A DNA stretch of 64,000 nucleotides from JAIVJZ01 sp035645695 (GCA_035645695.1 DASQMC010000040.1:21482-85481), one strand, 5' to 3'; positions 25,902 to 37,139 are shown, numbered from the stretch's first letter. Translations and numbers: made by a program. Notes: generated by a model from the sequence alone, not told the origin.

Positions 25902-25929
25902 TGCATTTTCCTGTAAATCTGATATTGTC
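25902..25929 (+). promoter_or_regulatory. Possible sigma-70 promoter upstream of the structured RNA
   Basis: TTGCAT and TATTGT spaced by 16 bases in an AT-rich patch, the only one between the pepA terminator and the structured region. It would start transcription near 25935. The call is from motif spacing only. Confidence 0.4.
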
Positions 25930-25967
25930 TGGGCGCGGCACAGCCATTGCAACACCTGATGGTACCC

Positions 25968-26046
25968 AGTCAAAGGGGACGGATCACAAATAACTGTCCT
26001 TGCCCACTCGGTGACCGCCCGAGGTAAAGCACCCGCCCCTTTGACT
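25968..26046 (+). ncRNA. Candidate structured RNA of unknown class
   Basis: The segment is closed by an exact 11-bp helix (agtcaaagggg, 25968-25978, with cccctttgact, 26036-26046). Inside, two further hairpins can form: ggac...gtcc (about 25977-25999) and ctcgg...ccgag (about 26007-26023), giving a three-way junction. It has no coding potential and lies 180 bases before a DnaJ-domain gene. I do not match it to a riboswitch class I know. The strand is taken from the downstream gene and the upstream promoter-like boxes. Confidence 0.45.
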
Positions 26047-26229
26047 TCCTCCTTTCATTTCACCGCTCACCCAAACAAGCTCATTCCCGCTTCAACCCGG
26101 TATTTTACCGCAGGACGTTTTTTTCGGAAAATGGTATAGTGTCGTTACGGGTTTAACCTTCCTGCCCGGAACGCGCCTAAGTTGTGTGCGTTCCCACGCT
26201 GGCTTTTACGGAGTACGGGATAAAGCGCA

Positions 26230-27030
26230 GTGGTTGATTATTACAAAATTTTAGGCGTCCAGCGGACGGCCTCGGCCTCGGAAGTCAAGTCAGCATATAG
26301 GCGTTTAGCACGGCAGCGACACCCCGATCTCAACGGCGGTTCGGAGAAAGCTGCGCGCGAGTTCGCCCTGATCGCGATGGCCTATCGCACGCTGAGCGAC
26401 CCGCAGGAGCGCACTTACTACGATAATCAATTTCGCAAGCGTGCGGGCGAGGCGAGCGAATCATTCCTGCATTCCGATAATCCGCACGCGCGCCGGATGC
26501 GTCGCGTGGCCGCGCAGGCGCGCATGGATCGTGTGGTAGACAATTTGATCGAGGCCGAGCGGCGCGAAAACTTCGCCATGCAGCGCGCCGTTTTCACCAC
26601 CGTCTCATTATTCCTCTCGACCTTTTTCGTAGCCTTGTTCAAACCGCGCTTCTGGCAACTCTTCGGCGGCGTAGGGCGCGCGTTGATGCTCATCCTGTTT
26701 TTGATCGGGCTGTGGCATCTCGTCTCGCGACTGCGCGAATACTTCAGCCGCTACACTTATCAGCCCAGTTCGCTTCACGACTCGGTGACGCACGAAGTTA
26801 ACAGGTCTGACAAACCGTTCACGCGCTTCGCCGCTTCAAGTTTTCTCGTCATCGGCTACATGGCCTGTCTCGGCGCGGGTCTCCTCCTCGGCGAGCAGAT
26901 GTACAGCACGATCCTGACCGAAGTCCCGTTTCTCTACGACACACAAATCCGCCCCGAATTACTTTTCTATCCTCCCATCGCAGTCCTCGTCATCGACACG
27001 ATGCACATGATTGCGGCCAAAATTGATTGA
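26230..27030 (+). CDS. J-domain membrane protein
   Basis: Residues 1-70 are a J domain (DYYKILGVQRTASASEVKSA, the RHPD motif that activates Hsp70 ATPase, and AYRTLSDPQER). The rest of the 266 residues hold four hydrophobic segments (AVFTTVSLFLSTFFVALF, ALMLILFLIGLWHLV, SSFLVIGYMACLGAGLLL, FYPPIAVLVIDTMHM), so it is a membrane-anchored co-chaperone that may recruit DnaK to the inner face. It starts at GTG 26230. A tatagt box at 26135-26140 may be its -10. The Gly/Phe and zinc-finger parts of true DnaJ are absent. Confidence 0.87.
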   Translation: MVDYYKILGVQRTASASEVKSAYRRLARQRHPDLNGGSEKAAREFALIAMAYRTLSDPQERTYYDNQFRKRAGEASESFLHSDNPHARRMRRVAAQARMDRVVDNLIEAERRENFAMQRAVFTTVSLFLSTFFVALFKPRFWQLFGGVGRALMLILFLIGLWHLVSRLREYFSRYTYQPSSLHDSVTHEVNRSDKPFTRFAASSFLVIGYMACLGAGLLLGEQMYSTILTEVPFLYDTQIRPELLFYPPIAVLVIDTMHMIAAKID

Positions 27031-27096
27031 GCGCGCGAAGGGGCGCGAAAAGATGAAATTGCCCTCTTTCCCACGCGACTTATGCGGAAGACGGTC

Positions 27097-27126
27097 TTGC
27101 GTCTTGACGTGAGTCTCGTGTATATT
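27097..27126 (+). promoter_or_regulatory. Possible promoter with long leader
   Basis: TTGCGT and TATATT spaced by 18 bases. The next good start codon is at 27463, so a transcript from here would carry a leader of about 330 nt. The stretch 27133-27447 contains small hairpins (for example gagccg/cggctc near 27277-27290) but no gene I can support. Confidence 0.4.
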
Positions 27127-27462
27127 GCGCCTCAAGCGGCCTATACGGCGGTCGTTAAATAAGCAAACTTCTTTCAATCGTATTTAGTTCGCGCGAGACG
27201 GCGGCACGAGCCAAAAACTCGTCTGTCTTTACTTGGCGGCTTCGTCGTTCGGTTGCGCTTCCTAACTTGATTACGTGAGCCGAGCGGCTCGCCGGCGGAA
27301 CAACACACGACTTGCAGGTGAGAATAAAAGCAGCCTTCGCAAACCACAACCTCGTGCCGACCACAATCAGCCGACGGCCTCCCGAACGTCGCTGCCCGAC
27401 TCGTCTTTCGAGTTGACAAGCGCTTCCGGCCGTCCGGCTTCTCAAGTATGGAGGAGCTAGAG

Positions 27463-27729
27463 ATGGCTAAGCGAATCACCGAACGCCAGCGCCTCGCTTT
27501 CAAACTCGAATCCCTTACCGACACGGAAGTCAAAGAGGTGCTCGACTACATTTCCATCATGGAATCAATGCGACGTGCGAGCAGCCCTTCCGGCTTGTGG
27601 GATGACGAGTTGGTGACGCTTCTCGCCGGTGCGCGCGAGAACTTGCGCGCGCGTCAGGCCTTCGAGTGGGAGTCGGTGCGCCGCCGCGCCGACCGCCGCG
27701 CCGACGCGTCAACCCCTACCCGCGTATGA
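27463..27729 (+). CDS. Small protein of unknown function
   Basis: The 88-residue product starts at ATG 27463 with GGAGGAG 6 bases upstream, one of the best ribosome sites in the window; an in-frame ATG at 27448 overlaps that site. The N-terminal half is helical and charged (ITERQRLAFKLESLTDTEVKEVLDYI) and the end is Arg-rich. I do not recognise the family. The stop overlaps the next start (ATGA at 27726), so it is translationally coupled to the HEAT-repeat protein. Confidence 0.7.
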   Translation: MAKRITERQRLAFKLESLTDTEVKEVLDYISIMESMRRASSPSGLWDDELVTLLAGARENLRARQAFEWESVRRRADRRADASTPTRV

Positions 27730-28631
27730 CACGAATGGAAGAGGCTGCGCCCTTCAAGTTCAATCTGCCCATCGCCGCCCGAGGGCACGCTCGCCCGTGC
27801 GCGCTCGCGCTCGTGCTGTTTTTCGTCGCTGTGAGCGGTGCGGCGCGTCTCCACGCTCGAACAACTTATCTCCCGCAAAACTCCCAAACGTCCCTCACAC
27901 CGCTCCAACGGGAAATAGAAAAATTACGCGCACTCCTGTCTTCACCCGATGCGGAGGAGCGACGCGAGGCCGTTTCGCGCCTCGGCGCGATGGCGCGACC
28001 CGATAGCTCGCGCGCCGTTCTGCCCGCGCTCAAAGACAGCGCAGTGATCGTGCGTGCCACGGCCGCACGCGCGATTCTGTCTTTGCCCGCGACGGAGGCG
28101 GCCGCAGCGTTGTTGCCCCTGCTCGCGGACAAGGACGAGTTTGTGCGACGCGAAACCGCTTATGCGCTGGGGCAGACGCGCAGCCCCACGGCGTTAGTAG
28201 CCCTGGCGACGGCGCTCGCACGCGACAGGGAGGCGGGCGTGCGCGGAGCGGCGGCGGTCGCACTCGGCCAGATCGGCGACGAGGCCGCAACGCCCTTCCT
28301 GACCGAAGCTCTCGGTCGCCGCATGGCGCGTTCCGGTTTCCTGAATCGCATCACGTTTCGGCGGACGGAAGAAAACGAGTTTGTGCGACGTTCGTCGGCC
28401 GTCGCGCTCGGGCAGATGAAAAGCCGCGCCGCCGTGCCCGCGCTCATCGCTGCGCTTGCCAACGAACGCGCCGGAGACGACGTGCGCCGGGAAGCCGCCC
28501 GCGCGCTCGGTTTGATCGGCGATCCATCGGCCATCCCGTCGCTCCGCGCCGCGCTTGCAACGCGCGACCCGTATCTCTCGGAAATCGCCTCGGAAGCAAT
28601 ACGCAAACTCGAATCCGGCAAAGCCACTTAA
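27726..28631 (+). CDS. Exported HEAT-repeat protein
   Basis: The ATG overlaps the previous stop (ATGA). The 301-residue protein has an N-terminal hydrophobic segment (ALALVLFFVAVSGAARL), probably a signal peptide or anchor, followed by five to six HEAT or PBS-lyase-like repeats of about 31 residues; VRRETAYALGQ, VRGAAAVALGQIGD, VRRSSAVALGQM and VRREAARALGLIGD mark successive repeats. Such solenoids are binding scaffolds, and no catalytic motif is seen. The partner is unknown. Confidence 0.85.
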   Translation: MTRMEEAAPFKFNLPIAARGHARPCALALVLFFVAVSGAARLHARTTYLPQNSQTSLTPLQREIEKLRALLSSPDAEERREAVSRLGAMARPDSSRAVLPALKDSAVIVRATAARAILSLPATEAAAALLPLLADKDEFVRRETAYALGQTRSPTALVALATALARDREAGVRGAAAVALGQIGDEAATPFLTEALGRRMARSGFLNRITFRRTEENEFVRRSSAVALGQMKSRAAVPALIAALANERAGDDVRREAARALGLIGDPSAIPSLRAALATRDPYLSEIASEAIRKLESGKAT

Positions 28632-28702
28632 CTTGAAGAGGGTTTCCGCCGGGTCTCACAAAGAGGCGAAGGATTCCGGCTATTACTGAATAACTCACAA
28701 CG

Positions 28703-28740
28703 CAAAAGCCGGAGGCGATGAACTCGCGCTCCGGCTTTTG
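28703..28740. terminator. Bidirectional terminator
   Basis: A perfect 12-bp stem (28703-28714 with 28729-28740) whose outer end is aaaa/tttt, placed between the convergent HEAT-repeat and Clp-type genes, so it can end transcripts from either side. Confidence 0.85.
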
Positions 28741-28774
28741 TGTTGTTTGGACTGAGTTAGTCGGGCGTTAGCTT

Positions 28775-29980
28775 TTAACTTTCCGATTTCTCGCCGCGTC
28801 CCTGACTTTTTCGCGCCGCTTTGGTTTGCGGAATCGGCAGCCCGACGCCGCCCGACTTGGCCTCTAATTCCTCCGTCTCTTCTTCCACGGGACCGACATC
28901 GCTGATCAGCGCGCCGCCCGAACGTTTCGAGAAGACGAGTTTGTTCTGGCCGTCGGGCAGATCGACGTGAACAAGGTCGCCGAGTCCCACCTGATCCGTC
29001 GCCACGAGATTAGAGAGCGGATAGACGAGGAAGCGTTCTATCGAACGTTTCAGATGCCGCGCTCCGTACTTGTAATCAATGCCCTCTTTGAGCAGCATGT
29101 CTTTGGCCGCGTCGGAACACTGGAAGACGAACTTCGTCCCGGCCGAGCGCATGATGCGATCCTGCACGGAGGCCAGTTCGAGTTCGAGAATCTGGCGCAG
29201 GTGATGCTCCTTGAGACTGCGGAACACGACCACCTTGTCGATGCGGTTCATGAACTCCGGCGAGAATTTGCGCCGCGCCGCCTCGACCGCCGTCCGGTAA
29301 ATCTTCTGGTCAACTTCCGTATCGTTCGGGTTTTTGTCGCCTTTCGGCGTGACGAAGCCCATGCCGCCGGAAATCAACTCGGACATCTCGCGCGCGCCGA
29401 GGTTCGAGGTCATAATGACCATCGTGTGCGAGAAATCTACGCGGCGGTTGTCGCCGAGCGTCAGGGTCGCCTTGTCGAGAATGCCGAGCAGGAGTTGCCA
29501 CAGGGAGTCGGACGCCTTTTCGATCTCGTCGAAGAGGACGAGCGACAGCTTCGTCTCTTCCGTGTGATAGCGGTCGAGATTCTCCTGCGTCAGCATCGGG
29601 CTGGTTTCGCGGTGGCCGAGATAGCCGGGAGGCGATCCGATCAGTTTCGCGATCTCGTGCGAGTGCTGAAACTCCGCGCAGTCGATTTTGATGACCGCGC
29701 CGGGGTCGCCGAAGAGGACTTCGGCCGCCGCCTCGACGACGCGCGTTTTGCCCGACCCCGTAGGGCCGAGGAAAAGCATCGTGCCGACGGGGCGGTTGAG
29801 CGGGTTCATGCCCGCGAGAAAAATTTGATAGAGGCCGCTCATGCGGCGCACCGCGCGCTCCTGACCGACGATGCGCGTCGAGAGTTTCTCTTCAAACTCC
29901 TGCGCCCGCGGACTCTTCTGATCCGGGTCAAGAAAGACCTTCTCGGTTATTTTTTTCTGTGTTTCCATTGCTGCAATCAT
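28775..29980 (-). CDS. Single-module Clp/HSP100-type AAA+ ATPase
   Basis: A 401-residue AAA+ protein starting at ATG 29980 with GGAGG 9 bases upstream. It holds one ATPase module of the ClpA/B D2 type: IVGQERAV, Walker A LGPTGSGKT, a GSPPGYLGH pore-loop segment, Walker B LVLFDEIEKA, sensor 1 IMTSN and sensor 2 YGARHLKRSIERF in the small domain. The ClpB N-domain, D1 and coiled coil are missing. It also lacks the ClpX zinc domain, and I see no clear IGF/LGF peptidase loop, so it is probably a remodelling ATPase rather than a protease partner. The C-terminus is low complexity. Confidence 0.85.
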   Translation of the reverse strand: MIAAMETQKKITEKVFLDPDQKSPRAQEFEEKLSTRIVGQERAVRRMSGLYQIFLAGMNPLNRPVGTMLFLGPTGSGKTRVVEAAAEVLFGDPGAVIKIDCAEFQHSHEIAKLIGSPPGYLGHRETSPMLTQENLDRYHTEETKLSLVLFDEIEKASDSLWQLLLGILDKATLTLGDNRRVDFSHTMVIMTSNLGAREMSELISGGMGFVTPKGDKNPNDTEVDQKIYRTAVEAARRKFSPEFMNRIDKVVVFRSLKEHHLRQILELELASVQDRIMRSAGTKFVFQCSDAAKDMLLKEGIDYKYGARHLKRSIERFLVYPLSNLVATDQVGLGDLVHVDLPDGQNKLVFSKRSGGALISDVGPVEEETEELEAKSGGVGLPIPQTKAARKSQGRGEKSES

Positions 29981-30164
29981 CGCGGCCGTCCTCCTTGCCT
30001 GAGCGCTGTGGGTGTACCTGAAAGCTGTCTGCCTGACGGCCTCGTGACCGTCGTACCCATGGCCTCATGCAAAGAACGATCCGTAAGTGTTATTGATGCG
30101 CCGGGCGCGGTGTCGGTTGGCTAAATTGCGCCGCGTTCCCTCCGGCGTTCGAGAGTGAGAACAC

Positions 30165-30193
30165 TATATAAACGACTGCGCGTGATTTGTCAC
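30165..30193 (-). promoter_or_regulatory. Promoter of the Clp-type ATPase gene
   Basis: On the minus strand, GTGACA and TATATA are spaced by exactly 17 bases, a near-consensus sigma-70 promoter about 180 bases before the start at 29980. The rest of the 29981-30335 gap shows no gene I can support. Confidence 0.6.
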
Positions 30194-30337
30194 CACAAAA
30201 TATGCTCCGCCCCGAAACTTTTTGCGCCGCCCGCCTTTTTCGCAAACTGACAAATAGCGGCATCACCCGACTGACAAATTACCGTCATGGTGCAAAATTT
30301 CGGATGGGCGCACCAACAGGTGTAGAGGGGAAAGAGA

Positions 30338-30367
30338 GAGGGCGCGGCGAAATTTCGCCGCGCCCTC
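30338..30367 (-). terminator. 30-nt perfect palindrome terminating the inositol-phosphate synthase gene
   Basis: The 15-base halves 30338-30352 and 30353-30367 are exact reverse complements with no spacer. Read leftwards, tctctctttcccc follows the stem. It lies 34 bases after the synthase stop. Confidence 0.78.
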
Positions 30368-30401
30368 CGGGTCTCTATTCGCGTCGTCTGCCGCGCCTCG
30401 G

Positions 30402-31721
<1,320 letters not shown>

Positions 31722-32111
31722 TTGAATATCCTCCGGAAACTTGCGACGGTCGCATAAGTAATGAATTTTGTGACCCGTGGATGATAACCCGACGGCGGCG
31801 CAACGTCTTGTTGTCCCTTGCTGAAAACGGACGGCGGATTGCGCTTTCCCGCCGCCGGTTCGCCTCTCTCCCCACAATTCTCCGGTAGAACTTGACACGT
31901 GAGTTACAATCTTCCGCGTTTTTAGTGTTTCGTCGTTACGACCTCGCCCCAACAGCCTCGCCCTTACACCGCCTTTCCCACTTGCGAGACCAGAGACCCT
32001 CGCCCGGGTTTAGCTCACGCGCCTTACAAGTGGCTTCCCGACTTTAAACGCAACGGGCACTGCGAAGCGCCCTCACCTCATTCAGGCCGCTCACAAAGGA
32101 GTATAAAATTC
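31722..32111. other. Divergent intergenic region
   Basis: A 390-base gap between the leftward ino1 and the rightward amidase. It must hold both promoters; a TTGACA at 31893 lies close to a TACAAT box but the spacing between them is too short for one promoter. I see no gene, repeat or strong hairpin. AAAGGAG at 32095-32101 is the amidase ribosome site. Confidence 0.4.
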
Positions 32112-33005
32112 ATGGGTGATCCCTTAACCTACCATTTCAAATTACCCAGCCCTTTCCCCGGACCGGAACTGCCGGAGCCGCCCAATTCACGCTTCCCCGG
32201 CGTGCTCGCGCACATGAGCCGTGTGACCGCAGACCGCACGCTGCGCAGCGACGGCAACATACGCGCCTTCGTCATCCACGCCACCGCGGGAGCGAGTTCG
32301 TCGGGCGCGATGAGCGTGATGTTCGCGCATAAAGCCAGTTGGCACTGGTTAGTCCCGGACGAGAACGAGGGCGAACATGGCCGTCACGTCTGGTCGTGCG
32401 CGAACGAATCACGCGCAGCCTTTCACGTTCGCCCCGACCGCTCTCACCCGGATGTGAATAGCGGCAGCCGCAACGTCAACTTCTGGTCGCTCGGCGTCGA
32501 GGTGGTCAACACACAGGAGAACGACCCCTTCTCGGATTGGCAGATCGAACAGACGGCTGCGCTCGTCAGGTATGCGTGGAGCAAGTACCCGACGATGCGC
32601 GACGTGGTGAGCCACGCTAAACTCGATCCGGCGAGGCGCAGAGACCCGGGCGCGAACTTCGATTGGGAACGGTTCAAGAGCCTCGTGCTCGCACCCCCGA
32701 CCCCGCCCTCTCACACGCCGACCACAACCGAATTGAGTTCTGTCGCAGAGGAGCCGATTCGCATCCTCTCTCCGCGTAATGAACTCATCGAGTGCAATCC
32801 GCGTCTCATCGAGGGCGTTACGATGGTGGAAGCCCGGCCGCTCCTCGAAGCCCTCGGCTACGGCGTCGTTCACGAAGAACCGATGACGCTGCGAATTACG
32901 GAGGAGGGCAGCGCGGCCGCTTCCACGGCAGGGAGCGCGAAAAAAGCGCCGAGTAAAACTGCCACGAAGACGACGAAGAAAGCCGGGCGGGGTAGGCACA
33001 GTTAA
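32112..33005 (+). CDS. N-acetylmuramoyl-L-alanine amidase (Amidase_2 type)
   Basis: A 297-residue zinc amidase that cuts the muramoyl-alanine bond of peptidoglycan. The metal and catalytic set is visible: FVIHATAGASS (first His), ASWHWLV, and SHAKLDPARRRDPG (second His and Asp). A second small domain (about 215-260; RILSPRNELIECNPRLIEG) resembles the copper amine oxidase N-like or stalk domain often found on cell-wall enzymes. A Lys/Thr/Ala-rich basic tail ends the protein. No signal peptide is evident, which is odd for a wall enzyme. AAAGGAG precedes the ATG. Confidence 0.88.
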   Translation: MGDPLTYHFKLPSPFPGPELPEPPNSRFPGVLAHMSRVTADRTLRSDGNIRAFVIHATAGASSSGAMSVMFAHKASWHWLVPDENEGEHGRHVWSCANESRAAFHVRPDRSHPDVNSGSRNVNFWSLGVEVVNTQENDPFSDWQIEQTAALVRYAWSKYPTMRDVVSHAKLDPARRRDPGANFDWERFKSLVLAPPTPPSHTPTTTELSSVAEEPIRILSPRNELIECNPRLIEGVTMVEARPLLEALGYGVVHEEPMTLRITEEGSAAASTAGSAKKAPSKTATKTTKKAGRGRHS

Positions 33006-33046
33006 GTGACGGCGGGATACGCCGCCTGACCACGCGATTGATTGCC

Positions 33047-33094
33047 GGAGAGGGGCGGCCGTTGGCGCATCAGCGTCAGCAGCCGCCCCTCTCC
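33047..33094. terminator. Hairpin between amidase and AraC regulator
   Basis: A perfect 13-bp GC-rich stem (33047-33059 with 33082-33094) between two convergent genes. There is no T run on either side, so termination is inferred from position. Confidence 0.6.
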
Positions 33095-33110
33095 TATCCG
33101 GTCGCCCCTC

Positions 33111-33968
33111 TCAACTGCGCACGACGGCGGCGCGGAAGGCGCGCGGCGAGAGGGCGGTGGCCTGCCGGAAGGCTTTGGCGAAGTGGCTGGAACTCGAATA
33201 ACCGACGCGCGCGGCGATCTCCGTGATGGACTCGTCTGTAGTGGCGAGCAGCGTGCGCGCGCGTTCGATGCGCAGGGCGGCGAGGTAAGCGTGGGGGGGG
33301 AGGCCGGTCAGTTTCTTGAAGAGGCGCGCGAAGTGAAAGGGCGAGAGGTATGCGGCGGCGGCCAACTCTTCGAGGGGCAGTTCCTCCGCCAGGTGCGAGT
33401 TCATCAATTCGACGGCGCGACGGATGCGACGATCAATTAACCCGGCGCGGGAGAGTTCGAGTTCGTCCGTGCGGCGGATGCTGGCGTAGCGGCGCAGCAA
33501 TTGAATCAAAATTTGTTCGATGAGTGCGGCGACGATAAGCTCGTGGCCTGTCTCGGCCGAGCGCAGTTCGTCCGCGAGGTCGCGTGCAAGGCGCGCGAGG
33601 CGCGGGTCGTGTTCGATGGCCTGCGCGGGAAAGGTGATGCGCGCGTCGTCGCGCGTGAGGCGGGCGCGCACGGCACAGTCGAGCACGAAGGCGGGCGTGA
33701 CGGAGAGCGCGAGCGTCTCAACTTTGCTGCCGCGCGCCCTGACCGATTCGCCCGGCGCGGAGACTAACACGCCCGACTCGCCCAACTCGCCGCCGCGCGC
33801 CTCGGAAGGCTCGCCCGCCCCCCAGCGCACACGCCCGCCGAGCACGAACAGAGCCGCGTAAGCCGGGCGCGCCTCGCCCGCCCACTGCGCGCGCGCCGCC
33901 TGCCGGTAATGGATCGCGTAGTGTTCGTGAACGAAAATCTTATCTTTCGTCGGGGCGGAGTTCGTCAT
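33111..33968 (-). CDS. AraC-family transcriptional regulator
   Basis: A 285-residue regulator. The C-terminal 100 residues form the double helix-turn-helix (LPLEELAAAAYLSPFHFARLFKKLTG and ITEIAARVGYSSSSHFAKAFRQATALSPRAF). The N-terminal part looks like a cupin-type ligand domain (HYAIHYRQAARAQW, YAALFVLGGRVRW, LVSAPGESVRARG). No ligand can be named. It lies next to a decayed phosphodiesterase gene and the GH57 gene, so sugar or lipid control is possible but only contextual. The start is ATG 33968 without an obvious ribosome site. Confidence 0.88.
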   Translation of the reverse strand: MTNSAPTKDKIFVHEHYAIHYRQAARAQWAGEARPAYAALFVLGGRVRWGAGEPSEARGGELGESGVLVSAPGESVRARGSKVETLALSVTPAFVLDCAVRARLTRDDARITFPAQAIEHDPRLARLARDLADELRSAETGHELIVAALIEQILIQLLRRYASIRRTDELELSRAGLIDRRIRRAVELMNSHLAEELPLEELAAAAYLSPFHFARLFKKLTGLPPHAYLAALRIERARTLLATTDESITEIAARVGYSSSSHFAKAFRQATALSPRAFRAAVVRS

Positions 33969-33998
33969 GCCGGAGGCGCAGTCAAGTTGATTGCCGTT

Positions 33999-34187
33999 TC
34001 AAATCTTCTCGTGTCGCCGCTGTTCGAGAAAGTTATCCCGCGCGGCGCACAGCGTCGCCGGATCGTTCGTGATGACGGCGCGCAGGCCGAGCGCGGACGC
34101 GCGCCTGAACCAAGACGGATGATCAACCGTCCGGACGACTGTTGGCAACCCGGGGGAGCGCGCGGCTTCGACGGCGCGCGCCGTCAA
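33999..34187 (-). pseudogene. C-terminal remnant of a glycerophosphodiester phosphodiesterase
   Basis: About 60 codons match only the end of the GDPD family: VVRTVDHPSWFRRASALGLRAVITNDPATL corresponds to the last strand and helix of the TIM barrel, where VWTVD and ITNDP are typical. The catalytic N-terminal HRG and the Glu/Asp metal residues are absent. The GH57 gene stop is 12 bases upstream, leaving no room. This is a deletion remnant and the second such tail fragment in the window. Confidence 0.75.
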
Positions 34188-34199
34188 TCATCGGGAGTT

Positions 34200-35816
<1,617 letters not shown>

Positions 35817-35822
35817 GAGGTT

Positions 35823-36467
35823 TCAACGATGCGGGTATTCGTCCGCCGCTTCGCGCGGGGCGTGCCCGCTCGCAAACGAACATTCGGCCGTAACGGCTGC
35901 GGCGCCGCCGGTTTGAGCGTCCGAATGGACGCCGCCCGCGTTGTGCGCGAAAGCGCGCGCGTAACGTTCGTAACCCGCGCCGCCGAGGAGGCGGGCAAAG
36001 GCGTCCGCCTCAAGTTGAAACTCCTGCGCTTCGTCCGACAGGTGCGACGCGCTATCGGGCGGCGTCGTCACCTCATTTGAAGCGAGCAGCCGGACGAACG
36101 GTCGACCCGCCGCGCGGAAACCCACCTCGGCACGATAGACATGGCGCGGGTAAACCTCGAACCACTGCGCTCGCTCGCGCGTCGCGTCCAGCAAAAATTC
36201 CTCGCCGCTTTCAACTTTAATGAGACGCACCGCCAGCCGGTACTCGGCGGCCAACTCGCCGAACGCCTCGCGCAGAGTGGTGTGCGGGTCGCGCGCGAAC
36301 GTCCAGTAGAGATACAGCCTATGCGGCGATTGCAAGAGCAGTTGGATGAAGTCACGTTTGATGACGGGGGGCAGACGGTCGTCGAGCGCATCCGGCCGCC
36401 GTGCGTCCGAGGCAAAGGGGGCGGGTGCAGGAGTTTCTTCGGCCAGGTCGTCGTCGCTTAAATTCAT
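35823..36467 (-). CDS. DUF4912 protein
   Basis: A 214-residue protein starting at ATG 36467 with GAGAAAAG upstream. The middle matches DUF4912 (IKRDFIQLLLQSPHRLYLYWTF, YRLAVRLIKVESGEEF, YRAEVGFRAAGRPFVRLLASNEVTTPP), a beta-rich fold thought to bind carbohydrate. It sits in an operon with the GH57 branching enzyme, so it may bind glucan or assist that enzyme; this is inference. The mRNA leader contains the 44-bp inverted repeat at 36599-36697. Confidence 0.82.
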   Translation of the reverse strand: MNLSDDDLAEETPAPAPFASDARRPDALDDRLPPVIKRDFIQLLLQSPHRLYLYWTFARDPHTTLREAFGELAAEYRLAVRLIKVESGEEFLLDATRERAQWFEVYPRHVYRAEVGFRAAGRPFVRLLASNEVTTPPDSASHLSDEAQEFQLEADAFARLLGGAGYERYARAFAHNAGGVHSDAQTGGAAAVTAECSFASGHAPREAADEYPHR

Positions 36468-36598
36468 CTTTTCTCGCTGCAACGCGCGGCGTGCGGAAGC
36501 GCTTTCCCGGCGTGATGGCAGAGCGCGTTAGTTGTAAGTGATTGCCTGTGCGGTGTCAACAAAAGTGGGCGGCCGGTAGTGTCGTAGTTTCATCTTTT

Positions 36599-36697
36599 CT
36601 CTGTGCCCCCCGCGGTGTCCTCTGTGTCTGCGGTGGTGAGTGCTTATAAAAGTCATTCACCACCGCAGACACAGAGAACACCGCAGGGGGCACCGAG
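36599..36697. repeat. 44-bp near-perfect inverted repeat
   Basis: The arms 36599-36642 and 36654-36697 match at 40 of 44 positions around an 11-nt loop; three of the four differences are transitions. Units like gtgtctgcggtg and ctctgtg recur loosely. The period is less regular than in the heptamer elements, but size and placement are similar. It lies between the DUF4912 start and the stop of the leftward membrane gene. Confidence 0.92.
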
Positions 36698-36752
36698 TGC
36701 AAATCAAATTAGGTCGCTGACGGGCGGCGGGTGTTGACACAGGGACGCTGCT

Positions 36753-37139
36753 TCAATACCGGCTCTCGGCCGAATGCCTCAAACTAAGCGCCAGAGCCAG
36801 CAATGACAGAGCCAGCCCGACGCCTTTGATCACCGCCACCCAGACGGAGGGGATCGGCGCGGGATCGATCTCGTTCAAACTCAAACTTTGTAACTGCCCG
36901 AAGAAACTGCTATAGCCCATGCCGCATGTGAAAGCCCATGCCGCCGCGAGGTAACGCTGACCGCCGCGAACGTCCCGACCCACGCGCCACGCACCGTAGA
37001 GCAGGAACGCGCCTATGATGTAATCGTCGAAGAAGTTGGGCGGATAATCGCGCCACGTGTTCCAACGGCGAATGGTCTCGCCGAGCGGCACGAGGATGCC
37101 GAAGGCGATGGCGAGTCGGCGGCTGAACCGGATCGTCAA
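36753..37139 (-). CDS. Small membrane protein of unknown function
   Basis: A TTG start at 37139 is chosen because GGGGAG lies 9 bases upstream and no ATG opens the hydrophobic part. The 128-residue product has three to four membrane helices (LAIAFGILVPLGETI, YIIGAFLLYGAWRVG, RYLAAAWAFTCGMGYSSFFG, VWVAVIKGVGLALSLLALAL). The family is not recognised. The start codon and short length lower confidence, but the helix pattern and ribosome site support it. Confidence 0.6.
   Translation of the reverse strand: MTIRFSRRLAIAFGILVPLGETIRRWNTWRDYPPNFFDDYIIGAFLLYGAWRVGRDVRGGQRYLAAAWAFTCGMGYSSFFGQLQSLSLNEIDPAPIPSVWVAVIKGVGLALSLLALALSLRHSAESRY

Noticed and set aside
25968..26046. Assignment of the structured RNA to a known riboswitch (c-di-GMP, preQ1, ykkC)
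   Set aside because: None of the conserved core sequences I know for these classes is present.
27155..27445. 96-codon minus-strand frame in the 27 kb gap
   Set aside because: No ribosome site or recognisable protein pattern; Arg/Ser-rich composition typical of chance frames.
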